A DNA stretch of 64,000 bases from Curtobacterium flaccumfaciens (GTDB taxonomy: Bacteria > Actinomycetota > Actinomycetes > Actinomycetales > Microbacteriaceae): positions 339,705 through 403,704 of the forward strand of contig NZ_SNVW01000004.1 of the NCBI RefSeq assembly GCF_004361695.1. The letters are read 5' to 3'. The number at the start of each line of letters is the position of its first letter. Position 1 is the first letter of the stretch. The position numbers were made by a program, and so were the translations under genes. Under the pieces are notes generated by a model. It did no database searches. It was not told where the DNA came from and was given only the letters and a program-made list of their open reading frames with translations. Shown here piece by piece: positions 36,663-45,427 of the stretch.

Positions 36663-37211
36663 TCAGCGGACCGCGAGCATGACCTCGACGACGGCGTCGA
36701 GCAGCGCGTCGACCTGCGCTTCGCGGTAGCCGCCGTGCTTCGGTCGGAAGACGATCGAGCGGACCTCGGTCAGGCTGAGGGCCTTGCCTTCCTTGAAGTA
36801 GCCGGCGAGGCGCTTCGCGAACGCGTCGACGTCCTTCGGGTGGTAGCCGGTGCCGAGGAAGCTCACGCGGCTGAACCGCTGGCCGTCCGGGCGCTCCAGC
36901 CGGGCGACGACGTCCGAGGCCTTCGCCCGGGCCTCGGCGTACCAGGCCTTCTGCCCGACGTCGGCGATCTCACGGTCGCGCTCGCGGGCGGCGAAGGCGT
37001 CCTCGAGGCGTTCGAGGGCGGCGTCGACGTGCGCGGTCGAGTACCCGCCCTTCCGCATCGAGAACGCGGTCGCGCGGATCTTCGCCGCCTCGATCCCGGG
37101 AGCGCTGTCGTTCGCCGTGTAGGCACGACGCGCGTCCTCGAGGAAACGCTCGACCTCGTCGACGTCGTATCCGAGGGCGGAGCGGTCTGCGTTCGGGAAG
37201 GTGGTGGCCAC
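36663..37211 (-). CDS. DivIVA-domain protein
   Basis: A 182-residue protein with three repeats of a DivIVA-like motif. Examples are ALGYDVDEVERFLEDARRAY, GGYSTAHVDAALERLEDAF, GYHPKDVDAFAKRLAGYF and GGYREAQVDALLDAVVEVM. Each repeat has the G-Y/F-...-V-D pattern of the DivIVA membrane-binding segment. The protein lacks the long coiled coil of Wag31. A role in growth or septum placement is inferred. It lies downstream of cdsA on the same strand. Confidence 0.8.
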   Translation of the reverse strand: MATTFPNADRSALGYDVDEVERFLEDARRAYTANDSAPGIEAAKIRATAFSMRKGGYSTAHVDAALERLEDAFAARERDREIADVGQKAWYAEARAKASDVVARLERPDGQRFSRVSFLGTGYHPKDVDAFAKRLAGYFKEGKALSLTEVRSIVFRPKHGGYREAQVDALLDAVVEVMLAVR

Positions 37212-37310
37212 GGCGACATTCTGCCAGGACCGGACCCGGGCATGACCTGGGCGCGCGGTGCGAGCCGTTCAGCCCCGCAGTGAGAGCTCCGCGGTGCCAG
37301 TCCGCCGGTG

Positions 37311-37354
37311 CCGACCCGTCAGTGGTTGACGACCGACCCGTCAGTGGTTGACGA
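37311..37354. repeat. 22-bp tandem repeat at the 3' end of cdsA
   Basis: CCGACCCGTCAGTGGTTGAC + GA at 37311-37332 and 37333-37354. The second copy holds the cdsA stop and last codons (VVNH-stop, minus strand). The first copy, with its own TCA stop complement, lies just downstream. Confidence 0.9.
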
Positions 37355-38336
37355 CGAGGTACAGCACGTAGGCGACCGCGGCCGACGGCAGGATGCTGTC
37401 GATCCGGTCGAGCAGGCCACCGTGCCCGGGCAGGAACGACGAGATGTCCTTGATGCCGAGGTCGCGCTTGATCATCGACTCGGTGAGGTCGCCGAGCGTC
37501 GCGGACCCGGAGATGAGCACGCCGAGGATGATGCCGGTCCACCAGGGCAGCCCGAGCATGAGCCACACGACGATGATGCCGACCAGGATGCTCGCCGCGA
37601 CGGAGCCGGCGAAGCCCTCCCACGTCTTCTTCGGGCTGATCCGGGGCGCCATCGGGTGCTTCCCGAGGTTGAGCCCCGTGGCGTAGGCACCGGTGTCGAC
37701 GGCCACGACGACGAGGATGAACGCGATCACCCAGAGCTGGCCGTCGCGCTGGGCCGAGAGCAGCACCACGCAGGCACCGAGGAGCGTGATGTAGGCCTGG
37801 ACGAACAGCCCGTTCGTCAGGTCGCGGAAGACGTTGCCCGCCGGCGGCTTCGGGCGCGTGAACGCGACCTCGACCAGTCGCCACAGGCTGATGAAGACGA
37901 TGCCGCCGAGCAGCGTGAAGAGCGCCGGGATCTGTCCGCCGAGGAACGCCGCCGGCACGACGCCCACCGCCACGAGCACGCTCGGGATCCGTGGGACGTC
38001 CCGCCCGGCGAACCGCATGGCGCTCGCGAGCTCGTACACGCCGACGCCGAGCAGGAACGCCGCGACGACCATGAACGACGGGGTCCAGATGAGGAGCGAC
38101 CCGAGCATGACCACGGCGAACGCCAGCGCGATGCCGATCGCCGCCGGCAGGTTGCGGCCGGTGCGAGCGGTCAGCGCCTCGTTGCGGGCGCCGAAGTCGG
38201 CCTTCCGCTGCCGGAGCTGCGCCTCGAAGTCCGTGCGGGCAGCTCGTGCCCGCGCATCGAAGTCCTGGCGCAGCCCCTTGGCGGAACGCTTCTGTGCTGT
38301 GGGGCGGTCATCGCCGCCCTGGTCTGGACGGGGCAT
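37341..38336 (-). CDS. cdsA: Phosphatidate cytidylyltransferase
   Basis: Makes CDP-diacylglycerol from phosphatidate and CTP for phospholipid synthesis. The 331 residues start with a cytoplasmic Arg/Ala-rich helix (~1-60). About eight membrane helices follow. The C-terminal CDS signature region reads GSATLGDLTESMIKRDLGIK then PGHGGLLDRIDS. The ATG shares one base with the frr stop (TGATG), so the genes are coupled. Confidence 0.95.
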   Translation of the reverse strand: MPRPDQGGDDRPTAQKRSAKGLRQDFDARARAARTDFEAQLRQRKADFGARNEALTARTGRNLPAAIGIALAFAVVMLGSLLIWTPSFMVVAAFLLGVGVYELASAMRFAGRDVPRIPSVLVAVGVVPAAFLGGQIPALFTLLGGIVFISLWRLVEVAFTRPKPPAGNVFRDLTNGLFVQAYITLLGACVVLLSAQRDGQLWVIAFILVVVAVDTGAYATGLNLGKHPMAPRISPKKTWEGFAGSVAASILVGIIVVWLMLGLPWWTGIILGVLISGSATLGDLTESMIKRDLGIKDISSFLPGHGGLLDRIDSILPSAAVAYVLYLVVNH

Positions 38337-38890
38337 CAGACCTCGAGGAGTTCGGCTTCCTTCTTCTTCAGCGCGTCGTCGATCTGATCGACGTGCTTCT
38401 TCGTCAGGGCCTCGAGGTCCTTGTCGCCACGCGAGATCTCGTCGTCGGAGATCTCACCCTTCAGCGCGTCGAGGTCGTCCTTGGCGCGGCGCCGGATGTT
38501 GCGGATGACGACCTTGTGGTCCTCGCCCTTGCTGCGCACGAGCTTGACGAACTCCTTGCGGCGGTCCTGCGTGAGCTCCGGGATCGTGACGCGCACGATC
38601 TCGCCGTCGTTCGACGGGCTCGCGCCGAGGTTCGGGAACGTCGCGATCGCGCGCTCGATCTCCTTGAGCGCCGACTTGTCGTACGGCGTCACGATGAGCG
38701 TGCGGGCCTCGGGCGTCTGCAGCGACGCGAGCTGGGCCAGCGGCGTCGGCGTGCCGTAGTACTCGACCGGGATCTTCTGGAAGAGCGCGGCGTTGATGCG
38801 GCCGGTTCGGACGGTCGAGAAGTCGTCCTTGGCGACCTCGACCGCCTTCGCCATCTTCTCGGTGGCTTCGGTCAGGACATCACTGATCAC
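38336..38890 (-). CDS. frr: Ribosome recycling factor
   Basis: RRF splits post-termination ribosomes with EF-G. The 184-residue length is standard. Motifs include [27 protein letters not shown], and the C-terminal helix ([18 protein letters not shown]). It lies between pyrH and cdsA, the usual order. Confidence 0.97.
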   Translation of the reverse strand: MISDVLTEATEKMAKAVEVAKDDFSTVRTGRINAALFQKIPVEYYGTPTPLAQLASLQTPEARTLIVTPYDKSALKEIERAIATFPNLGASPSNDGEIVRVTIPELTQDRRKEFVKLVRSKGEDHKVVIRNIRRRAKDDLDALKGEISDDEISRGDKDLEALTKKHVDQIDDALKKKEAELLEV

Positions 38891-38937
38891 GGTGGTTCTC
38901 CTTCGGTACTGGCGTCGAGTCTAGTCAGCGGCGGGGG

Positions 38938-39657
38938 TCAGTTGCTGACCACGGTGCCGATGCGCTCGCCCCGGATCGCCGCCGCGACGTTGCCGTCACC
39001 CTCCATGCCGAACACGTGCATCGGCATGCCGTTGTCCATGCAGAGCGAGAAGGCCGTCGCGTCGACGACCTTGAGGCCCTTGAGCAGTGCGTCCTGGTAG
39101 GTGACGTGGTGGAGCTTCTCGGCGGTGGCGTCCTTCTTCGGGTCAGCCGTGTACACGCCGTCGACGCCGTTCTTCGCGACGAGGACCTCTTGCGCGTCGA
39201 TCTCGAGCGCACGCTGCGCCGCGACGGTGTCGGTGGAGAAGTACGGCAGGCCGGCACCCGCGCCGAAGATGACGATGCGGCCCTTCTCGAGGTGCCGCTC
39301 GGCGCGCCGCGGGATGTACGGCTCGGCCACCTGGGTCATGCTGATCGCCGACTGCACGCGCGTGGCGGCACCGGCCTGCTCGAGGAAGTCCTGCAGGGCG
39401 AGGGCGTTCATCACCGTGCCGAGCATCCCCATGTAGTCCGCGCGGCCACGGTCCATGCCGCGCTGCGAGAGCTCGGCACCGCGGAAGAAGTTGCCGCCGC
39501 CGACGACGATCGCGACCTCGACCTCCTGGGCGGCGACCGCGATCTCCTTCGCGATGGTGCTGATCACGTCCGGGTTCACCCCGAGCGATCCGGCGCCGAA
39601 CGCCTCCCCCGACAGCTTCAGCAGGACGCGGCGGCGGCCGGTCTTCTCGTTCGTCAT
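38938..39657 (-). CDS. pyrH: Uridylate kinase
   Basis: UMP kinase of the amino-acid kinase fold, making UDP for RNA, DNA and cell-wall precursors. The 239 residues contain [37 protein letters not shown] and the acidic binding loop [13 protein letters not shown]. The ATG at 39657 (MTNEKTG) is preferred over one three codons upstream because its spacing from AAGGG is better. A hairpin terminator lies upstream, after tsf. Confidence 0.96.
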   Translation of the reverse strand: MTNEKTGRRRVLLKLSGEAFGAGSLGVNPDVISTIAKEIAVAAQEVEVAIVVGGGNFFRGAELSQRGMDRGRADYMGMLGTVMNALALQDFLEQAGAATRVQSAISMTQVAEPYIPRRAERHLEKGRIVIFGAGAGLPYFSTDTVAAQRALEIDAQEVLVAKNGVDGVYTADPKKDATAEKLHHVTYQDALLKGLKVVDATAFSLCMDNGMPMHVFGMEGDGNVAAAIRGERIGTVVSN

Positions 39658-39722
39658 GTGGTCCATGCCCTTCGTCGGATGTCTCGTGGGAATCTACTCG
39701 CGGCCCAGCCGGGGCGCGAAAA

Positions 39723-39754
39723 CGGGGCCAGGAACCGATTGGTTCCTGACCCCG
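39723..39754 (-). terminator. Terminator after tsf
   Basis: On the minus strand, CGGGGTCAGGAACC-AATC-GGTTCCTGGCCCCG is followed by TTTT. The 14-bp stem is nearly perfect. It may partly separate tsf from pyrH transcription. Confidence 0.85.
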
Positions 39755-39765
39755 TCACGGGTTCG

Positions 39766-40593
39766 TTACGCGCCGACCTTGACGCGGGCGAAGCCCTGGA
39801 TCGTGATGCCGGCGTTCTCGGCGGCCTTCGCGACGGAGATCTTGTTGTCCTTCGCGTAGTCCTGCTCGAGGAGCGCGACCTGCTTGCGGTACGCGTTGAG
39901 GCGGCCCTCGACGATCTTCGGCAGGGCGGCCTCGGGCTTGCCCTCCTCGCGCGTGATCGCCTCGACGGTCGCGCGCTCCTTCTCGATGGCCTCGGCCGGG
40001 ATCTCGTCGCGGGTGAGGTACGTCGGGTTCGCGAACGCGACGTGCTGCGCGATCGAGCGTGCCTCGGCGGCGTCGGAGCCCGAGTAGGCGATGACGACGG
40101 CGATCTGCGGCGGGAGGTCCTGGCTGGTCTTGTGCAGGTAGACCTCGAAGTTCTCGCCCTCGACACGGGTGACCGTGCGGAGCTCGAGCTTCTCGCCGAG
40201 CGCGGCGGCGTTCTCGTCGATGACCTCGGCGACCGTCTTGCCGTCGAGCGGCGCGGCGTTGCCGGCTGCGACGTCGGCGGCACCGGCGGCGGCGACCGCG
40301 GCGACGACCTTGTCGGCGAGCGAGGTGAAGCGCTCGTTCTTCGCGACGAAGTCGGTCTCGCTCGCGAGCTCGACGACGGTGGCGGCACCGTTCTCGGTCG
40401 TCGCGACGACGACACCCTCGGAGGTCGCACGGTCGTCGCGCTTGGCGACGGCCTTCGCGCCCTTGATGCGGAGGAGCTCGACGGCCTTGTCGTAGTCGCC
40501 GTCGGCCTCGACCAGGGCGTTCTTGGCGTCCATCATGCCGGCCCCGAGGTCCTCACGGAGCTTCTTCACGTCAGCAAGGCTGTAGTTGGCCAT
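39766..40593 (-). CDS. tsf: Translation elongation factor Ts
   Basis: EF-Ts is the nucleotide exchange factor of EF-Tu. The 275 residues start MANYSLADVKKLREDLGAGM, then the DAKNALVEADGDYDKAVELL and TDFVAKNERF motifs of the family. It follows rpsB, as usual. An inter-gene hairpin lies between rpsB and tsf. Confidence 0.97.
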   Translation of the reverse strand: MANYSLADVKKLREDLGAGMMDAKNALVEADGDYDKAVELLRIKGAKAVAKRDDRATSEGVVVATTENGAATVVELASETDFVAKNERFTSLADKVVAAVAAAGAADVAAGNAAPLDGKTVAEVIDENAAALGEKLELRTVTRVEGENFEVYLHKTSQDLPPQIAVVIAYSGSDAAEARSIAQHVAFANPTYLTRDEIPAEAIEKERATVEAITREEGKPEAALPKIVEGRLNAYRKQVALLEQDYAKDNKISVAKAAENAGITIQGFARVKVGA

Positions 40594-40656
40594 TGACTGG
40601 AGTCCTTTCTGGACTGAGCGTTCGGTGTGCGAACTGTGCGTTCGCGAGAGAGGAAA

Positions 40657-40686
40657 GGGGCGCCGGACCGATCGGCCCGACGCCCC
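40657..40686 (-). terminator. Hairpin between rpsB and tsf
   Basis: Minus strand GGGGCGTCGGGCC-GAT-CGGTCCGGCGCCCC followed by TTTCC. It may be a partial terminator that sets the rpsB:tsf ratio, as known in other bacteria. Confidence 0.6.
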
Positions 40687-40692
40687 CGGTGA

Positions 40693-41634
40693 TCACTCGG
40701 CGGGGGTGGTCTCCGCTGCAGCCTCGGCCTCGGCCGTGGGCTCGGCGTTCTTCGCCTCGTCGGGGATCGGCTCACCGATCTCCTTCGCGGCGACCTGCGC
40801 GTCAGCGTCATTCTCTGCGACGGTGCTGCCCTCGACGGTCGCACCCTCGGGCGCTGCGTCGGCGGCCGGCGTCGCGGTCTCGCCGCCGAGGAGCTCCTGC
40901 TCCCACTCGGCGAGCGGCTCGGCCGCTGCCTCGTCGTCGCCACCGTTGTGGCGGGTCTTCAGGCCCTCGGCCGCGGCGTCGGCGACGATGCGGGTGAGGA
41001 GGCCGACGGAGCGGATCGCGTCGTCGTTGCCCGGGATCGGGTAGGTGATCTCGTCCGGGTCGCAGTTGGTGTCGAGGATGCCGATGATCGGGATACCGAG
41101 CTTCTGCGCCTCGTCGACGGCGAGGTGCTCCTTCTTGGTGTCGACGATCCAGAGCGCGCTCGGGGTCCGCGTGAGGTTGCGGATACCACCGAGGGTCTTG
41201 TGGAGCTTGTCCAGCTCGCGCTTCTTGATGAGGAGCTCCTTCTTGGTGAAGCCCTTCGTCGTGTCGTCGAAGTCGATCTCCTCGAGCTCCTTCATGCGCG
41301 CGAGGCGCTTGGAGACCGTCTGGAAGTTCGTGAGCAGACCGCCGAGCCAACGCTGGTTGACGTACGGCTGGCCGACGCGGGTCGCCTGCTCGGCGATGGA
41401 GCCCTGCGCCTGCTTCTTGGTGCCCACGAAGAGGATGGTGCCGCCGTGCGCGACCGTCTCCTTGACGAAGTCGTACGCACGGTCGATGAAGGCCAGCGAC
41501 TGCTGGAGGTCGATGATGTGGATGCCCGAGCGCTCGGCGAGGATGAAGCGCTTCACCTTCGGGTTCCACCGACGGGTCTGGTGTCCGAAGTGGACGCCGC
41601 TGTCGAGCAGCTGGCGGATGGTGACGACGGCCAT
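40693..41634 (-). CDS. rpsB: 30S ribosomal protein S2
   Basis: The 313-residue protein begins [20 protein letters not shown] and has the S2 signatures WNPKVKRFI and [19 protein letters not shown]. An acidic Ala/Glu-rich C-terminal extension (~residues 240-313) exceeds the usual length, as is common in actinobacteria. AGAAGGAGG lies ahead of the ATG at 41634. Confidence 0.97.
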   Translation of the reverse strand: MAVVTIRQLLDSGVHFGHQTRRWNPKVKRFILAERSGIHIIDLQQSLAFIDRAYDFVKETVAHGGTILFVGTKKQAQGSIAEQATRVGQPYVNQRWLGGLLTNFQTVSKRLARMKELEEIDFDDTTKGFTKKELLIKKRELDKLHKTLGGIRNLTRTPSALWIVDTKKEHLAVDEAQKLGIPIIGILDTNCDPDEITYPIPGNDDAIRSVGLLTRIVADAAAEGLKTRHNGGDDEAAAEPLAEWEQELLGGETATPAADAAPEGATVEGSTVAENDADAQVAAKEIGEPIPDEAKNAEPTAEAEAAAETTPAE

Positions 41635-41856
41635 GTGCCGTCCTCCTTCTGTGTTCTCGGCGCACAGCTGAACTGTGCCCCTGTTGCGGTTGTGTCGAGC
41701 ACGACCGGAGGTCGTGATCCCTGGTGCCCTGGCACACGACCGCCCGCTCGTGAGAGCGGGACCGGTGGTCGGGGCCAAGCTGAAGACGTCGCTCCGTCGT
41801 CAGCTCAGTGGACACGCGAAGTCAGCGCGCATCAGCGCACTGCTGGAGAAATCGTA
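41635..41856 (-). promoter_or_regulatory. rpsB leader and promoter region
   Basis: About 220 bases of leader without a gene. TACGAT at 41856-41851 is a possible -10 element; its -35 would lie inside the adjacent palindrome. The leader has a CCCGCTC-ACGA-GAGCGGG stem (~41745-41762) and a CACGACCTCCGGTCGTG stem (~41698-41716). These could be an S2 autoregulatory structure, which is unproven here. Confidence 0.35.
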
Positions 41857-41863
41857 GCAGACG

Positions 41864-41911
41864 GGAGGCCCGGATCACGTGCGCCGATCGGCTCACGTGA
41901 TCCGGGCCTCC
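41864..41911. terminator. Palindromic hairpin, GGAGGC family, after the sugar porter
   Basis: GGAGGCCCGGATCACGTG and CACGTGATCCGGGCCTCC form a perfect 18-bp stem around a 12-base loop. It starts 20 bases past the sugar porter stop codon. It has the GGAGGC/GCCTCC ends of the family but a different inner stem. Confidence 0.7.
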
Positions 41912-41931
41912 AGGCCGGTGATCTGGGTGTG

Positions 41932-43374
41932 TCAGGACTTGGCGTTCACCGTCTCGCCCTCGGCAGTGATGCCCATCTCCTCGAGGGAGCGGCCCTTCGT
42001 CTCCGGGATCTTCGCGATGACGAAGAACAGGGAGAGCAGGGCGAACAGGGCGTAGATGCCGTACGTCACCGTGAGGTTGAAGCCGGAGAGCACCGGGAAC
42101 GAGATCGTGACGATGAAGTTCGCGATCCAGTTCGCCGCCGAGCCGACTCCGAGCGCGGTCGCACGGATGCGGTTCGGGAACATCTCGCCGAGCAGGACCC
42201 ACATGAGCGGACCCCACGTGGCGCCGAACGACACCACGAAGAGGTTCGCGAAGATCAGCGCGATGACGCCCCACGAGCCGGGCAGGCTCGGCGCACCGTC
42301 GACGATGGTGGACTGCGAGAACGCGATCGCGACCATCGTCAGCGACACGAACATGCCCGCCGAACCGGCCACCAGGAGCGGCTTCCGACCGACCTTGTCG
42401 ACCAGGAAGATCGCGATGAAGGTGACGGCCACGTTGACGACCGAGGTGATCGTCGAGATGAGGAACGAGTCGCTCTCCTTGAACCCGACGGCCTGCCAGA
42501 GCGTCGTCGAGTAGTAGAAGATCACGTTGATGCCGACGAACTGCTGCAGCACGGCCAGGATGATGCCGACCCAGACGATGGGCTGGAGGCCGAAGCGGTT
42601 GCCCCGGATGGAGCCCTTCTTCTCGTTCGCCTCTTTCTTGATGCCGTCCTGGATCTCCTCGAGGCTGGTGTTCACCGTGTCGCGCGGGACGATCTTCGTC
42701 ATCACCTCACGCGCGTCATCGGTCCGCCCCTTCGCGAGCAGGAAGCGCGGCGACTCCGGCAGCGTGATCGCCAGGATGCCGTAGACGACCGACGGGATCA
42801 CGCCGACGAGGAACATCCAGCGCCAGGCCGGCAGGCCGAAGACCTCGGCGGACGCGCTGCCCGCCGTGACCGCGAAGAACTGGTCGGAGAGCAGGGCGGC
42901 GAAGATACCGAGCGTGATCGCGAGCTGCTGGAACGAGGCCAGCCGCCCACGGATCGCCTTCGGGGAGACCTCGGAGATGTAGGCCGGCGCGATGACCGAC
43001 GCGGTGCCGATGCCGAGACCGCCGACGAGGCGCCACAGGACGAAGTCCCACGTGGCGAACGCGAAGCCGGACCCGATCGAGGAGACGAGGAAGAGCACCG
43101 CCGCCCAGAACATCACCCGGGTGCGACCCCAGCGGTCAGCGAGCCGACCGGCGAAGTAGGCGCCGAACGCGCAGCCGATCAGGGCCGAGGCGACGGCGAA
43201 GCCGCTCGCGCCCTCGGAGAGGTCGAACTCCCCCTTGATGGCGTCGACCGCACCGTTGATGACGGACGAGTCGAATCCGAAGAGGAACCCGCCGACCGCT
43301 GCCGCGATGGCGAACAGCGTGACCTTCCCCTTGAACGCACGGTCTTCGCCGTGCTGCGTGGTCGCGTTCGACAC
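41932..43374 (-). CDS. MFS sugar porter family transporter
   Basis: A 480-residue proton-coupled sugar transporter with 12 helices. Sugar-porter motifs are present: GFLFGFDSSVINGA in helix 1, GRLADRWGRT, PESPRFLLAKGR after helix 6, QQFVGINVIFYYS in helix 7, VDKVGRKPLL and PETKGRSLEEM at the C-terminus. These match the xylose/arabinose/glucose (XylE/AraE/GLUT) subfamily. The substrate is unassigned. The start is GTG at 43374 with AGGAG just upstream. Reading upstream is open but not protein-like. Confidence 0.93.
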   Translation of the reverse strand: MSNATTQHGEDRAFKGKVTLFAIAAAVGGFLFGFDSSVINGAVDAIKGEFDLSEGASGFAVASALIGCAFGAYFAGRLADRWGRTRVMFWAAVLFLVSSIGSGFAFATWDFVLWRLVGGLGIGTASVIAPAYISEVSPKAIRGRLASFQQLAITLGIFAALLSDQFFAVTAGSASAEVFGLPAWRWMFLVGVIPSVVYGILAITLPESPRFLLAKGRTDDAREVMTKIVPRDTVNTSLEEIQDGIKKEANEKKGSIRGNRFGLQPIVWVGIILAVLQQFVGINVIFYYSTTLWQAVGFKESDSFLISTITSVVNVAVTFIAIFLVDKVGRKPLLVAGSAGMFVSLTMVAIAFSQSTIVDGAPSLPGSWGVIALIFANLFVVSFGATWGPLMWVLLGEMFPNRIRATALGVGSAANWIANFIVTISFPVLSGFNLTVTYGIYALFALLSLFFVIAKIPETKGRSLEEMGITAEGETVNAKS

Positions 43375-43762
43375 GATGCTCCTGGGTTCTGCCGCCGTGC
43401 TGCTGGGCGCACGCTGCCCCGGCGGTCGGCTGGTTCGCCGTCCGAGCGGCGTTGCGTGTTCCGGAGCGGCCCTGACTGTACTCCCCGTTCGGGGCGGGGG
43501 TGCAATCGGGGCGGGGTGCGGGTGCGGGTGCGCTCTGGCGACTCGGAACGACACCGTCGACGTCGTACGACAACCATCGTGTCGCAACCGCGCGTCCGCA
43601 ACGGTTGCAGCCGCGGGGTGACGACACGGTCGTCGTCGTGCGACATCGGCGTTGTCGTCCGTTGCGCACGCGCCTCCTCCACAGGCCTGGAGGCGCGACC
43701 CACCACCCACAGATCCGCCCACCCCCGCCCCCGCCCGCGGCCCACCGCGCGACGCTTGCTCC
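43375..43762. other. Divergent gap, sugar porter / M23 peptidase, with second composite repeat
   Basis: About 390 bases without a gene. It contains the GTCGTACGAC composite repeat at 43541-43664 and a half palindrome of the GGAGGC family (AGGCCTGGAGGCGCGACCC at ~43682). It probably also has the promoters of both divergent genes, but none is clear. Confidence 0.55.
43541..43664. repeat. Composite repeat, copy 2 (GTCGTACGAC units)
   Basis: Unit 1 reads ACTCGGAACGACACCGTCGA then CGTCGTACGACAACC and TGTCGCAACC. A linker GCAACGGTTGCAGCCGCGGG is followed by unit 2 (ACGACACGGTCGTCGTCGTG, then CGACATCGGCGTTGTCG). The same order of unit-linker-unit occurs at 7691-7815. Confidence 0.6.
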
Positions 43763-44446
43763 ATGCGGATCGACTCACGACCTCCACCCCGGGCGGGTGT
43801 GCTCTTCGTCGCCGGTGCCCGCGCGGTGGTGTCACGCGCGGTTCGGTCGCGCGGGTTCGCGCCACGCGCGGTTCGGTCGCGCCTCGCCGTGTCGTGCCGC
43901 GCCGTGTCGTGCTTCGTCGTGTCGTGCACGGTCGTGTCGTGCGCGCCGGTGCCGCCGGGTGCGGTCGCCGGGCCCGTGTCGTCATCCAGTACCGGTGCGC
44001 TCGTCGCCGCACAGGCCACCGGGGCCGCACCGTGGGCGTGGCCCACCGGGACCCGAGTGGTGGCACGACCGTGGGAAGCCCCCGCGGACGACTACGCGGC
44101 GGGCCACCGGGGCATCGACGTCCCGGCGGCGCTCGGCGCGGGCGCGGCGGCGGTCGACGACGGCACCGTGGCGTTCGCCGGCTCGGTCGGTGGGCGACAG
44201 GTGGTGACGGTCGACCACGGCGACGGACTGGTCAGCACGCTCGACTCCGTCACGCCGTCGGTTGCCGCCGGGGACGTCGTGGCGCAGGGCGACGTGGTCG
44301 GCTCCGTCTCGGTCGGGCACTGCCCCGCGTCAGAGCCGTGTCTGCACCTCGGCGCACGGGTGGACGGCCGGTACGTCGACCCGACGCCGTACCTGCCGGC
44401 CGCTGAGTGGCCAGTCCTGCTGCCGGAGAGCACCTGGACCGGCTGA
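43763..44446 (+). CDS. M23-family peptidoglycan peptidase-like protein
   Basis: A 227-residue protein with a C-terminal LytM/M23 domain (~residues 95-215). The first zinc motif HRGID (His115, Asp119) is intact. The second motif, normally HxH, reads CLHLG (Cys193, His195), so one ligand is changed. It may be catalytically inactive or use an altered site, as in many actinobacterial M23 proteins that regulate rather than cut. The N-terminus is odd: a hydrophobic leader with repeated AVRSR and VSC(R/F/T)xVSC units from repetitive DNA (~43850-43945). The start ATG is uncertain. It converges with xerC. Confidence 0.7.
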   Translation: MRIDSRPPPRAGVLFVAGARAVVSRAVRSRGFAPRAVRSRLAVSCRAVSCFVVSCTVVSCAPVPPGAVAGPVSSSSTGALVAAQATGAAPWAWPTGTRVVARPWEAPADDYAAGHRGIDVPAALGAGAAAVDDGTVAFAGSVGGRQVVTVDHGDGLVSTLDSVTPSVAAGDVVAQGDVVGSVSVGHCPASEPCLHLGARVDGRYVDPTPYLPAAEWPVLLPESTWTG

Positions 44447-44469
44447 CCACCGCACGGTCACGGGCCGGG

Positions 44470-45402
44470 TCAGGCGCGCGGGTGCGCCGTCCGGTAGACC
44501 TCGCGGAGGCGTGCCGAGGAGACGTGCGTGTAGATCTGCGTCGTGCCGAGGCTCGCGTGCCCGAGCAGCTCCTGCACGGCACGGAGGTCCGCTCCCCCGT
44601 CGAGCAGGTGCGTCGCCGCGGTGTGCCGAAAGGTGTGCGGGCCGCTCGGCCCCTCACCCGGGAGGTCCTGCAGCACCCGCGCCACGATCCGGTACGCACC
44701 GCGGACACCGAGCCGAGCGCCCCGGTCGCCGAGGAAGAGCGCGCGCGTCTCCGGCTGCTCCGAGCGTGCCAGCAGCGCGGGACGGCCCCGGTCGAGCCAC
44801 GCCTCGAGCGCGTCGCGGGCCGGCACCCCGAACGGGACGACCCGTTCGCGACCACCCTTGCCGAGCACCCGGACGGTGAGCCGCCCACGGTCGACGTCGA
44901 GCACGTCGATGCCGACGAGTTCGCTCACCCGGATGGCCGCCGCGTACAGGAGCTCGACGACCGCCAGGTCGCGCAACGCCACCGGGTCGTCCGCCGCGGC
45001 ACGGCCCGCGAGACCGTCGAGGATCGACCGGACCTGATCCGCCGACACCACGCGAGGCAGGTGTGACGCCCCCTTCGGCGCACGGAGTCGTGCGCCCGGG
45101 TCGACGGCCAGCACGCCGGACTCGCTCGCCCACCGGGTGAAGGCCCGGACCGACGACGACCGCCGGGCGATGGTCGACCGCGCGAGCCCGCGGTGGTCGG
45201 CGTCCCAGAGCCAGTCGCGGAGGAGTTCGAGCCCCAGGTCGTCGACCGACTCCACGCCCCGCGCAGCACCGAACGCGACGAGTTGTTCGAGGTCGTTGGC
45301 GTACGCCCGCACGGTCTGCTCGCTGAGGCCGCGTCCGTGGCGGGCGTGCGACAGGAAGGCGTCCACCGCCACCGCCAACCGTCCGTCTGTCCGCTCCGCC
45401 AC
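44470..45402 (-). CDS. xerC: Tyrosine recombinase XerC
   Basis: Site-specific recombinase that resolves chromosome dimers at dif with XerD. The 310 residues have an N-terminal SAM-like domain (~1-95) and the catalytic domain with Arg in AAIRVSELVG, Lys in LGKGGRERVVPF, HxxR in HTFRHTAATHLL, His in LGHASLGTTQ and the nucleophile Tyr in QIYTHV. It lies 25 bases downstream of dprA. Confidence 0.93.
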   Translation of the reverse strand: MAERTDGRLAVAVDAFLSHARHGRGLSEQTVRAYANDLEQLVAFGAARGVESVDDLGLELLRDWLWDADHRGLARSTIARRSSSVRAFTRWASESGVLAVDPGARLRAPKGASHLPRVVSADQVRSILDGLAGRAAADDPVALRDLAVVELLYAAAIRVSELVGIDVLDVDRGRLTVRVLGKGGRERVVPFGVPARDALEAWLDRGRPALLARSEQPETRALFLGDRGARLGVRGAYRIVARVLQDLPGEGPSGPHTFRHTAATHLLDGGADLRAVQELLGHASLGTTQIYTHVSSARLREVYRTAHPRA

Positions 45403-45427
45403 GGCCCCAGCGTAGGTCCGGCCCCCG

